From Roseococcus sp. (GTDB lineage: Bacteria > Pseudomonadota > Alphaproteobacteria > Acetobacterales > Acetobacteraceae): a stretch of DNA of 45,120 bases. The notes below the pieces were generated by a model. The model saw only the letters and a list, made by a program, of their open reading frames with translations. It was not told where the DNA came from and did not search any database. The stretch is taken from NCBI RefSeq assembly GCF_019747315.1, contig NZ_JAIEQY010000040.1, forward strand, positions 1 through 45,120, given 5' to 3'. Positions 1 through 7,741 of this stretch are shown here, piece by piece. How positions within the stretch are numbered: position 1 is the first letter of the stretch; each line of letters opens with the position of its first letter. The position numbers and the translations under genes are program-made.

Positions 1-723
1 AACAGCATCGATCTGAAGATCGAGAAGGGCCAGTATGTCGCCGTCATCGGCCATTCCGGCTGCGGCAAGTCCACGCTGCTGAACGTGGTGGCGGGGCTGC
101 TGCCCGCCACGCTCGGCGGCGTTCTGCTGGAAGGGGCCGAGGTGACGGAGCCCGGGCCGGACCGCGCCGTGGTGTTTCAGAACCATTCGCTGCTGCCCTG
201 GCTCACCGTCTATGAGAATGTGAAGCTCGCTGTGGATCGCACGGTCGGCCGCAAGATGTCCCGCGCCGAGCGGCATGACTGGACCATGGAAAACCTCGCC
301 TTGGTCCGCATGGAGGGTCACGCGCAGAAGCGCCCGGCGGAAATCTCCGGCGGCATGAAGCAGCGCGTGGGCATCGCCAGGGCACTCTGCATGCGGCCCA
401 AGGTCCTGCTCCTGGACGAGCCCTTCGGCGCGCTGGACGCGCTGACCCGAGCGCATCTCCAGGACCAGGTGATGGCCATCCATGCGCGGCTGGGCACCAC
501 CATCATGATGATCACGCATGACGTGGATGAGGCGGTGCTGCTCTCGGACCGGATCGTGATGATGACGAATGGTCCGAACGCCACGATCGGCGAGATCCTG
601 GACGTGGACCTGCCGCGCCCACGGGACCGCCTGGCGCTGGCCTCCGAGCCGCGCTTCCTGGCGGCGCGCGAGGCGGTGCTGCGCTTCCTGCATGAGCGCC
701 ATGCGCTGCCGGCGGCGGCGTGA
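1..723 (+). CDS. Nitrate-type ABC transporter ATP-binding protein (5' end outside window)
   Basis: The reading frame is open from base 1, so the gene starts upstream of the window. It is the ATPase of an ABC importer. Walker A (GHSGCGKST) is encoded at about 49-75, the ABC signature is present as ISGGMKQRVG, and Walker B is VLLLDEPFGALDA followed by the switch region ITHDVDEAV. The Q-loop region (FQNHSLLPWLTVYENV) and the C-terminal part match NrtD/SsuB/TauB-type ATPases that take up nitrate, sulfonates or taurine. The downstream genes all serve nitrate assimilation, so nitrate is the likely substrate. The stop overlaps the next gene's GTG start, which implies translational coupling. The matching permease and binding protein should lie just upstream. 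Family assignment is firm; substrate is inferred from context. Confidence 0.9.
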   Translation, partial: NSIDLKIEKGQYVAVIGHSGCGKSTLLNVVAGLLPATLGGVLLEGAEVTEPGPDRAVVFQNHSLLPWLTVYENVKLAVDRTVGRKMSRAERHDWTMENLALVRMEGHAQKRPAEISGGMKQRVGIARALCMRPKVLLLDEPFGALDALTRAHLQDQVMAIHARLGTTIMMITHDVDEAVLLSDRIVMMTNGPNATIGEILDVDLPRPRDRLALASEPRFLAAREAVLRFLHERHALPAAA

Positions 724-1910
724 GCCTGCATATCCTCGTCATCGGCGCGGGGCCCGCGGGCACGCGCTGCGCGGTGCGAAGCGGAGAGCGCGGGGCGCGC
801 GTCACCCTCTGCGGCGCGGAGGCGGCGCTGCCCTATGACCGGGTGGCGCTCTCCTCCCTGCTCGCTGGCGAGAAGACGCTGCCCGATCTGATCACGCATG
901 ATCTCGCGGCCTTGCAGGCCCAGCGCATCGCCTTCCGCCCCGCCACGCCGATCATGGCGCTGGACCGCGCGGCGCGGGAGGCGGTGACCGCGCGGGGCGA
1001 ACGGATCGCCTATGACCGCGTGGTGATTGCCACCGGCTCCCGCGCCATCCGGCTGCCCGTGCCGGGCGCGGAGCTGCCGGGCGTGCTGACCTATCGGACG
1101 CTGGATGATGTGCGCGCCATGCTGCGCGCGGCCCGGGCCGGCGGTGCGGCGGTGGTGGTGGGCGGCGGCTTGCTCGGCCTGGAGGCCGCGGCGGGGCTCG
1201 CCCGGCGCGGCATGAAGGTGACGGTTCTGCACCCGGTGGAATGGCCGATGGAGCGGCAACTGGACGCGGGCGCAGGCGGGTTCCTCGCGCGGCGCCTGGG
1301 GCGCAGCGGCATCCGCTTCGCCATGCCCGCGCAGCTCGCCGCCATCGAGGGCGAGGGGCGCGTCTCCGGCGTGACCCTTGCCGATGGCAAGCGCATCCCC
1401 GCCGATATCGTGGTGATGGCCGTGGGCATCCGCCCCGATACGGCCCTGGCGACCGCTTCCGGCCTCGCCATCGGGCGGGGCATCCAGGCCGATGCGGGCA
1501 TGCGCAGCAGCGACCCCGCCATCCTCGCCATCGGCGAATGCGCCGAGGTGGAGGGCCGCACCATCGGCCTCGTGGCACCGGCGCTGGAGCAGGCCGACAT
1601 CGCAGCCGCCACGCTGGCCGGCGCCGCCGCGCAATATGCGCCCCGCGCGGAATCGGCCGCGCTGAAGGTTTCCGGCACCGCCGTCTGGTCCGCCGGCGAC
1701 ATCGCGGGCGAGGGCGTGACCCTGCGCGATGAGGAGGAGGATCGCTACCGGCGGCTCTTCCTCCGCGAGGACCGCCTGGTCGGCGCCGTGCTCTATGGCG
1801 ATGTCAGCGACAGCGGTTTCTACCTGAACCTCATCGTCTCGCGCCGTCCCATCGGCCGCGCCCGCGCCGCCTTGGCGCTCGGTCCCGCCTTCACCCCGGA
1901 GTTGGCGTGA
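720..1910 (+). CDS. FAD/NAD(P)H-dependent oxidoreductase, NirB N-terminal-like module of the nitrite/nitrate reductase system
   Basis: This 396-residue protein has an FAD-binding Rossmann motif near the start (VIGAGPAGTRCA, about residues 8-19), a second dinucleotide motif near residue 140 (VVVGGGLLGLEAAAG) for NAD(P)H, and a conserved AIGECAEV segment. This is the pyridine nucleotide-disulfide oxidoreductase fold that forms the N-terminal half of NADH-nitrite reductase NirB and the electron-transfer subunits of assimilatory nitrate reductases. There is no siroheme or BFD domain, so it is a stand-alone reductase module. The GTG start overlaps the upstream stop and its own stop overlaps the next ATG. 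It probably passes electrons from NAD(P)H to the nitrate reductase or the nitrite reductase encoded downstream; which one cannot be told from sequence. Confidence 0.85.
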   Translation: MSLHILVIGAGPAGTRCAVRSGERGARVTLCGAEAALPYDRVALSSLLAGEKTLPDLITHDLAALQAQRIAFRPATPIMALDRAAREAVTARGERIAYDRVVIATGSRAIRLPVPGAELPGVLTYRTLDDVRAMLRAARAGGAAVVVGGGLLGLEAAAGLARRGMKVTVLHPVEWPMERQLDAGAGGFLARRLGRSGIRFAMPAQLAAIEGEGRVSGVTLADGKRIPADIVVMAVGIRPDTALATASGLAIGRGIQADAGMRSSDPAILAIGECAEVEGRTIGLVAPALEQADIAAATLAGAAAQYAPRAESAALKVSGTAVWSAGDIAGEGVTLRDEEEDRYRRLFLREDRLVGAVLYGDVSDSGFYLNLIVSRRPIGRARAALALGPAFTPELA

Positions 1911-3616
1911 TGGAAGGCCCCGGCTTCTCGCCCGAGCAGCAGAACTACCTCAAGGGCTTCATGGCGGGCGTCGAGGCGCGGCGTGGTGCGCTGGCTCCCG
2001 CGGGCGGTGGCACCGTACCGGCCGACGCGCTGCGCGCGGCTCAGGACGCGGCTATCGCCAAGGGCGGCAAGCTGGTTCCGCAGGAAGAGGCGAAGCGCGA
2101 GAAGCACCCGCTCGACCGCTGGAGCGAGATCACCGCGCGTGCCGAGGCCGGGCAATTCCCCAAGCCGATTGATGATTTCATCGGCCGCTTCCACGGCCTG
2201 TTCTTCGTGGGCCCCGCGCAGGACGCCTTCATGTGCCGCCTGCGCATTCCGGGCGGCCTCCTGACGGCGCACCAGGCGCGGGAGGTGGCCGCCATCGCGG
2301 AGGAATGCGGCGGCGGCTACATCGACATCACCACGCGCGCCAACCTGCAGATCCGCATGATCCCGGCCGCCCGCGGCCCCGAGGTGGTGATGCGCCTGGG
2401 CGAAATCGGCCTGTTGCCGCGTGGGACCGGCGCCGACAACATCCGCAACATCACCGCCTCGCCCACGGTCGGCGTCGATCCGCGCGAATGGGTGGATACG
2501 CGGCCCATCGTGCGCGCGCTGCACCACCATATCCTGAACTCGCGGGACCTCTTCGGCCTGCCGCGCAAGTTCAACATCAGCCTGGATGGCGGCGGCTCCA
2601 TCGCCGTGCTGGAGGAGACGAACGACATCGCGCTGAGCGTGGTGCGCGTGAATGGGGAGCATCGCTTCCGCCTGGGCCTGGGCGGCATCACCGGCCACCA
2701 GGATCTCGCGACAGCCTCCGACGTCGCGGTGCTGCCCGCTGAGGTCGTGCAGCTTTGCGATGCCATCCTGCGCGTCTTCATCGCCCATGGCGACCGCACG
2801 GATCGCAAGAAGGCGCGGCTGAAATACCTGCTGGATGCCTGGGGCCATGCGCGCTTCCTGAGCGAGGTGGAGACGCTGCTCGGCGCGCCGCTGCCGCGCT
2901 TCGATGTTGCGGTGATGGAGCGCCCGCCGGCGCCCGACCGCCTCGCGCATCTTGGCGTACAGGCGCAGCGGCAGGAGGGTTTGCATTGGCTTGGCGTGGT
3001 GGTGCCGGCGGCGCGGCTCTCGGCGGATCAACTGCGCGGCCTCGCCGCCGCCGCCGAGCGCTTCGGGAATGGCGAGCTCCGGCTGACCGTCTGGCAGAAC
3101 CTGCTCATCCCGCATGTCGCCGATGTGGCCGGCGCGCAGGCCGCGCTTTCGGCACTGGGGCTGACCACGGAAGCCAACGCGATCCGCGCCGGCCTCGTCG
3201 CCTGCACCGGTTCCGCCGGCTGCAAATTCGCGGCCGCCGACACCAAGCGCAATGGGCTGGAGATTGCGGCTTTCCTGGAGGAGCGGATCACGCTGGATGC
3301 GCCGCTGAACATCCATCTCACGGGCTGCCACCATTCCTGCGCGCAGCATTTCATCGCCGATATCGGCCTGCTCGGCGCGAAGGTGGAGCAAGGTGACGAC
3401 GTGCTGCCGGGTTATGACATCCATCTCGGCGGTGGGGCCGCGCATGCCGCGCGCATCGGCCGTCTGATCCGCCCCAAGGTGGCCGAGGATGCGGTGGCGC
3501 CTCTGCTGCTGAACATCCTGCTGCACTGGCAGGCCGAGCGCGCGCCGGGCGAATCCTTCCAGGATTTCTGCGCCCGCCATGGCGATGCCGAGCTGAACGG
3601 AATGCTGGAAGCATGA
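1910..3616 (+). CDS. Siroheme/[4Fe-4S] nitrite (sulfite) reductase, NirA-like
   Basis: This 568-residue hemoprotein belongs to the ferredoxin-nitrite/sulfite reductase family and would reduce nitrite to ammonium with six electrons. The two cysteine pairs that hold the coupled [4Fe-4S]-siroheme centre are visible as C432-x5-C438 (CTGSAGC) and C473-x3-C477 (TGCHHSC). The duplicated ferredoxin-like half-domains are suggested by the N-terminal stretch around DITTRANLQIR. The start is ATG at 1910, overlapping the previous stop by one base (TGATG); a GTG at 1907 is also in frame. The final four bases overlap the next gene. The N-terminus carries FSPEQQNYLKGFMAG, which recurs in the next protein. 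Nitrite is the expected substrate because nitrate reductase and siroheme synthase are in the same operon; sulfite is the alternative. Confidence 0.9.
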   Translation: MEGPGFSPEQQNYLKGFMAGVEARRGALAPAGGGTVPADALRAAQDAAIAKGGKLVPQEEAKREKHPLDRWSEITARAEAGQFPKPIDDFIGRFHGLFFVGPAQDAFMCRLRIPGGLLTAHQAREVAAIAEECGGGYIDITTRANLQIRMIPAARGPEVVMRLGEIGLLPRGTGADNIRNITASPTVGVDPREWVDTRPIVRALHHHILNSRDLFGLPRKFNISLDGGGSIAVLEETNDIALSVVRVNGEHRFRLGLGGITGHQDLATASDVAVLPAEVVQLCDAILRVFIAHGDRTDRKKARLKYLLDAWGHARFLSEVETLLGAPLPRFDVAVMERPPAPDRLAHLGVQAQRQEGLHWLGVVVPAARLSADQLRGLAAAAERFGNGELRLTVWQNLLIPHVADVAGAQAALSALGLTTEANAIRAGLVACTGSAGCKFAAADTKRNGLEIAAFLEERITLDAPLNIHLTGCHHSCAQHFIADIGLLGAKVEQGDDVLPGYDIHLGGGAAHAARIGRLIRPKVAEDAVAPLLLNILLHWQAERAPGESFQDFCARHGDAELNGMLEA

Positions 3617-5118
3617 ACGTCATCACGCAAAGCTTCGGCGCGGCGCCGGTGCCGATCATCCCGGATTCCGCGCCCTTCTCGCCGGAGCAGCGGGCCTGGC
3701 TGAACGGCTTCCTCGCCGGCCTCTATGGCGGCGCTGAGACGGCCGCCGCACCCGTGCCCGCGCCCCCGGCCGAGGATTTCCCCTGGCACGACCCCGCGCT
3801 GGAACTCGATGAGCGCCTGGCTCTGGCCGAAGGCCGCAGCCTGCCGCGCCGCCTGATGGCTGCCATGGCGCAGCTCGATTGCGGCCAATGCGGCTATCTC
3901 TGCCAGAGTTACGCCGAGGCGCTCGCCGAGGGCCGCGAGACCTCCACCGCCCTCTGCCAACCCGGCGGCAAGGTGACGCGCGATGCGGTGAAGCGCCTGA
4001 TGGCCGATGTGAAGGTCGCGCCGGCCGCAGCCCCTGTGGTGGCGAAGCCGCGCGGCGAGACCACGCGCCTGCTGGCCTCCGAGCGCCTGACGGGTGCGGC
4101 CAGTGGCAAGGATGTGCGGCGCATCGTGCTCGATCTCAGCGGCACCGGCATCACCTATGCGCCCGGCGATTCCCTGGGCGTCATCGCGCGCAATGACCCC
4201 GGGCTGGTCGAGGCCTGCCTCACCCGCCTGAACGCCCGCGGCGATGACGCCCTGCGCGAGGCGCTCTCGGCCGAGCGCGACATCGCCCGCCCGCTGGACC
4301 GCACGCTTGACCTCCTCGCCGGCGCCGCGCGGGACCCGCGCGAGGGTGCGGCGCTGCGCCGCCTGGCCGATGGCGAGGATGGCGCGGAACCCACGGATGC
4401 CGATCTGCTGGACCTGCTGGAGACCTTCCCCTCCGCCCGCCCGCCGGTGGCGGACCTCGTGGCCTCGCTGCCCACGCTGAAGCCGCGGCTCTACTCCATC
4501 GCCTCCTCGTTGCGCGCCACGCCGGGGCGGGTGGAACTCTGCGTGGGCGTGGTGCGCGAGACGCGGCGCGGGCGGGTGCGGGATGGCGTCGCCTCCTGCC
4601 ACCTCGCCTTCCGCGCCGAGGCCGTGCCCGCCTATGCCCAGGCCAGCCATTTCCGCCTGCCCGAGCGTGCGGAGACGCCCGTCATCATGGTGGGCCCCGG
4701 CACCGGCATCGCGCCTTTCCGCGCCTTCCTGCAGGAGCGCGCGGCCCTCGGCCTCAAGGGCCGCACCTGGCTCTTCTTCGGAGATCGCCACGCGGCAACC
4801 GACTTCCTTTTCGCCGAGGAGATCAATGCCTGGAAGAAGGACGGCACCCTGCAACGGCTTTCTCTCGCCTGGTCGCGCGATGGCAACGCGAAGGATTACG
4901 TGCAGCACCGCATGATCGAGGATTCCGCCGATCTCTGGCGCTGGCTGCAGGAGGGCGGGCATTTCTACATCTGCGGCGATGCCAGCCGCATGGCGAAGGA
5001 TGTGGACGCGGCACTGCGCCAGATCGCGATGAGCGAGGGCGGCATGAACGCCGACCAGGCGCGCGACTGGATCGTGGCCCTGGCCAAGCAGGGCCGCTAC
5101 CAGCGGGACGTGTATTGA
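3613..5118 (+). CDS. NADPH-dependent flavoprotein with Fe-S domain and CysJ-like FAD/NADPH reductase
   Basis: This 501-residue protein resembles the reductase part of sulfite reductase alpha (CysJ) but has no flavodoxin domain. In that place it has a cysteine cluster C90-x2-C93-x3-C97...C115 (CGQCGYLC ... LCQPGG) of the kind found in the small Fe-S domain of RnfB-like proteins, expected to bind a [4Fe-4S] cluster. From about residue 140 onward comes the FAD-binding and FNR-type NADPH domain, with RLYSIASS (FAD) and GPGTGIAPFRAFLQER (NADPH) and the usual C-terminal RYQRDVY. Residues 22-37 repeat the FSPEQ..WLNGFLAG motif seen at the start of the preceding reductase. It most likely carries electrons NADPH to FAD to Fe-S to the siroheme enzyme. 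Its ATG overlaps the upstream stop (ATGA). Confidence 0.88.
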   Translation: MNVITQSFGAAPVPIIPDSAPFSPEQRAWLNGFLAGLYGGAETAAAPVPAPPAEDFPWHDPALELDERLALAEGRSLPRRLMAAMAQLDCGQCGYLCQSYAEALAEGRETSTALCQPGGKVTRDAVKRLMADVKVAPAAAPVVAKPRGETTRLLASERLTGAASGKDVRRIVLDLSGTGITYAPGDSLGVIARNDPGLVEACLTRLNARGDDALREALSAERDIARPLDRTLDLLAGAARDPREGAALRRLADGEDGAEPTDADLLDLLETFPSARPPVADLVASLPTLKPRLYSIASSLRATPGRVELCVGVVRETRRGRVRDGVASCHLAFRAEAVPAYAQASHFRLPERAETPVIMVGPGTGIAPFRAFLQERAALGLKGRTWLFFGDRHAATDFLFAEEINAWKKDGTLQRLSLAWSRDGNAKDYVQHRMIEDSADLWRWLQEGGHFYICGDASRMAKDVDAALRQIAMSEGGMNADQARDWIVALAKQGRYQRDVY

Positions 5119-5198
5119 TGCTGTCGGACCGATTCACGCTGCGTGTCGCCTTCCTCAGGGCCCCTCGCGCGGGCGCCGCGCAGCGATCGGGCCGATGA
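5118..5198 (+). CDS. Candidate 26-codon coupling ORF between the flavoprotein and nitrate reductase genes
   Basis: A short ORF starts with ATG at 5118, sharing one base with the flavoprotein stop, and ends with TGA at 5196-5198, overlapping the ATGATG start of the nitrate reductase gene. It would encode 26 residues beginning MLSDRFTL, rich in Arg and Ala, with no recognisable domain. Every other junction in this operon is closed by a stop/start overlap; this ORF turns the only 76-bp gap into two such overlaps. The observation is direct. That it is translated, or that ribosomes use it to re-initiate at the nitrate reductase start, is inference, and it may be chance in GC-rich DNA. Confidence 0.3.
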   Translation: MLSDRFTLRVAFLRAPRAGAAQRSGR

Positions 5199-7741
5199 TG
5201 GACGGCTCGCTCGTGACCGCCACCCGCACCACCTGCCCCTATTGCGGCGTGGGCTGCGGCGTCCTCGCCACACCGGAAGGCCCCGTGCGTGGCGATCCCG
5301 CACACCCCGCCAACCAGGGCCGCCTTTGCAGCAAGGGCGCGGCGCTGGGCGAGACGACAGGCCTCGAAGGCCGCCTGCTGCACCCCATGGTCAAGGGCAA
5401 GCGCGCCAGCTGGGACGCGGCGCTGGACGCCGCCGCCGAGGGCTTCCGCACGGCCCTCGGGCAACACGGGCCGGAGGGCGTGGCGCTCTACGTCTCCGGT
5501 CAACTGCTGACCGAGGATTACTACGCCGCCAACAAGTTCACGAAGGGCTTCCTCGGCACCGGCAATATCGACAGCAATTCCCGCCTTTGCATGGCGAGCG
5601 CGGTCGCCGGCCATCGCCGCGCCTTTGGCGAGGACCTGGTTCCCGGCACCTATGAGGATCTGGAGCAGGCAGACCTGCTCATCCTTGTCGGCAGCAACCT
5701 CGCCTGGTGCCATCCCGTGCTGCACCAGCGCGTGCTGGCCGCGAAGGCGCTGCGCCCCACCATGCGCATCGTGGTGGTGGACCCCCGCCGCACCGCGAGC
5801 TGCGAGGGCGCCGACCTGCATCTCGCGCTGCGCCCTGGCAGCGATGTCGCGCTTTTCGCCGGGCTGCTGGAGCATCTGGCGCAATCCGGTTTCGTCGTGC
5901 CAGACACTGTGCGCCAGTCACTGGATGTCGCGGCGTTGACCGGGCTCGATCCCGCGCAGCTCGCCGCCTTCCACCAATGGTTCACCAGCACCGAGCGCGT
6001 GGTGACGCTGTGGAGCCAGGGCACGAACCAATCCAGCAGCGGCACCGACAAGGCCAATGCCATCATCAACTGCCACCTTGCCACCGGCCGCATCGGCCGC
6101 CCGGGCATGGGGCCCTTCAGCGTCACCGGCCAGCCCAATGCAATGGGCGGGCGCGAGGTGGGTGCGCTGGCCAATATGCTCGCCGGCCATCTGGACGCCG
6201 AAAACCCCGCCGAGGTCGCGGCCCTGCGCCATTTCTGGCAGGCCCCCAACCTCGCCACCAGGCCCGGCCTCAAGGCGGTGGAGCTGTTTCGCGCGGCCGA
6301 GGCCGGGCGCATCGGCGCGATGTGGGTGATGGCGACCAACCCCGCCGTTTCCCTGCCGGACTCCGCGATGGTGCGCCGCGCGCTGGCGCGCATCCCCACG
6401 CTGATCGTCTCGGACTGCCACGCCGGTTCCGACACGGCCGAGCACGCGCAAATCCTGCTGCCCGCGCTGGGCTGGGGTGAGAAGGACGGAACCGTCACCA
6501 ACAGCGAGCGCGTGATCAGCCGCCAGCGCGGTTTCCTCCCCGCCCCGGGCGAGGCGAAGCCGGATTGGTGGATCATCGCCCAGGTGGCGCAGCGCCTCGG
6601 CTGGCGCGCGCAATTCGCCTGGCCCCATGCCGCCGCCATCTTCCGCGAGCATGCTGCGGTGACCGAACTTGCCCGCCCGGCGCAGCGCGTCTTCGACATT
6701 GGCGGCCTCGCCGACCTGACCGACGCCGAATACGCATCACTTCCGCCGACGCAATGGCCTGTCCCCCGCGAGGGCGCCCAAGGCGGCCGCATCACGCCGC
6801 CCGTGCAGCGCCTGGTGCCCACCCCCTATCGCCCGCCCGAACACAGCGGCGCGATGATCCTGATGACCGGCCGCCTGCGCGACCAATGGCACACCATGAC
6901 GCGCACCGGCCGCGTGCCGCGCCTCATGCAGCACGCGCCCGAACCCGTGTTGAGCGTGAATCCGGCCGACGCCGAGGACCTCACCGAAGGCGCCTTGGTG
7001 CGCGTGGCCAGCGCCTGGGGTGAGGCGGTGCTGCGCCTGGCGCTCGATCCCGCCACGCCGCGCGGCGCCTGCTTCGCGCCCATGCACTGGACCGACCAGC
7101 TCGCCCCCCGCGCCAGGATCAACGCGGCGGTGACGCCGGCGACCGACCCGATCAGCGGCCAGCCGGAGCTGAAGCACACGCCCGTCACCCTCGCGCCCTT
7201 CGCCGCGCGCTGGCATGGCTTCCTGCTGAACCGGCAGCCGCTCGGCGCGCGGCTGGGCGATTGGTGCGCGCTGGCGCCGGCCGCAGCGGGCGTGTTCCGG
7301 CACGAGATCGCGGGACAGGAGGCAGCGCCCTTCGAAAGCCTGGTCCAGGCGCTCGGCCAGGGCGCGCCCACCATCGCCCTGCATGCCCAAGCCACAGGCG
7401 AGCATCGCGCCGCCTGGCTGCGCGACGGCCAGCTCATCGCCGCCCTGTTCATCGGGCCGGACCATCTTCTGCCGCCGCGCGAATGGCTGATCTCGCTCTT
7501 TGCCGAGGCGCGCATCGGCAGCGCCGCGCGGCATGCGCTGCTGGCCGGCATGCTGCCCGATGGCCCGCCGCCCTCGCCCACGCTCTGCGCCTGCCATGGG
7601 GTGAGTGGCGCCACCATCCGCGCTGCCATCGCGGCCGGTGCGGGCGATGTGACCGCCATTGGCGCCGCGACCTGCGCCGGCACGGGCTGCGGCAGCTGCA
7701 AGCCGGAGCTGGCCGCCATGCTGGTGATGGAACCCGCCTGA
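5195..7741 (+). CDS. nasA: Assimilatory nitrate reductase catalytic subunit (molybdopterin, [4Fe-4S], C-terminal BFD-like domain)
   Basis: This 848-residue molybdopterin oxidoreductase would reduce nitrate to nitrite in the cytoplasm. The N-terminus has the [4Fe-4S] cysteines C14-x2-C17-x3-C21 and C45 (CPYCGVGC ... LCSKG). The molybdopterin-binding segments follow, including NSRLCMASAV, VVVDPRRT, SQGTNQSSSGTDKANAI and GQPNAMGGREVG. No twin-arginine signal is present, in keeping with a cytoplasmic NasA rather than periplasmic NapA. The last 50 residues are a BFD-like [2Fe-2S] domain (C798, C800, C832, C835; motif CACHG ... AGTGCGSC), as in NasA proteins that take electrons from a separate NAD(P)H flavoprotein. 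Two adjacent ATG codons (5195, 5198) could start it. The stop overlaps the cysG ATG by one base. Confidence 0.93.
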   Translation: MMDGSLVTATRTTCPYCGVGCGVLATPEGPVRGDPAHPANQGRLCSKGAALGETTGLEGRLLHPMVKGKRASWDAALDAAAEGFRTALGQHGPEGVALYVSGQLLTEDYYAANKFTKGFLGTGNIDSNSRLCMASAVAGHRRAFGEDLVPGTYEDLEQADLLILVGSNLAWCHPVLHQRVLAAKALRPTMRIVVVDPRRTASCEGADLHLALRPGSDVALFAGLLEHLAQSGFVVPDTVRQSLDVAALTGLDPAQLAAFHQWFTSTERVVTLWSQGTNQSSSGTDKANAIINCHLATGRIGRPGMGPFSVTGQPNAMGGREVGALANMLAGHLDAENPAEVAALRHFWQAPNLATRPGLKAVELFRAAEAGRIGAMWVMATNPAVSLPDSAMVRRALARIPTLIVSDCHAGSDTAEHAQILLPALGWGEKDGTVTNSERVISRQRGFLPAPGEAKPDWWIIAQVAQRLGWRAQFAWPHAAAIFREHAAVTELARPAQRVFDIGGLADLTDAEYASLPPTQWPVPREGAQGGRITPPVQRLVPTPYRPPEHSGAMILMTGRLRDQWHTMTRTGRVPRLMQHAPEPVLSVNPADAEDLTEGALVRVASAWGEAVLRLALDPATPRGACFAPMHWTDQLAPRARINAAVTPATDPISGQPELKHTPVTLAPFAARWHGFLLNRQPLGARLGDWCALAPAAAGVFRHEIAGQEAAPFESLVQALGQGAPTIALHAQATGEHRAAWLRDGQLIAALFIGPDHLLPPREWLISLFAEARIGSAARHALLAGMLPDGPPPSPTLCACHGVSGATIRAAIAAGAGDVTAIGAATCAGTGCGSCKPELAAMLVMEPA

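Noticed and set aside
1820-3580. Long minus-strand open frame opposite the siroheme reductase gene
   Set aside because: Same reason: complementary frame of a conserved gene with all four cluster cysteines in place.
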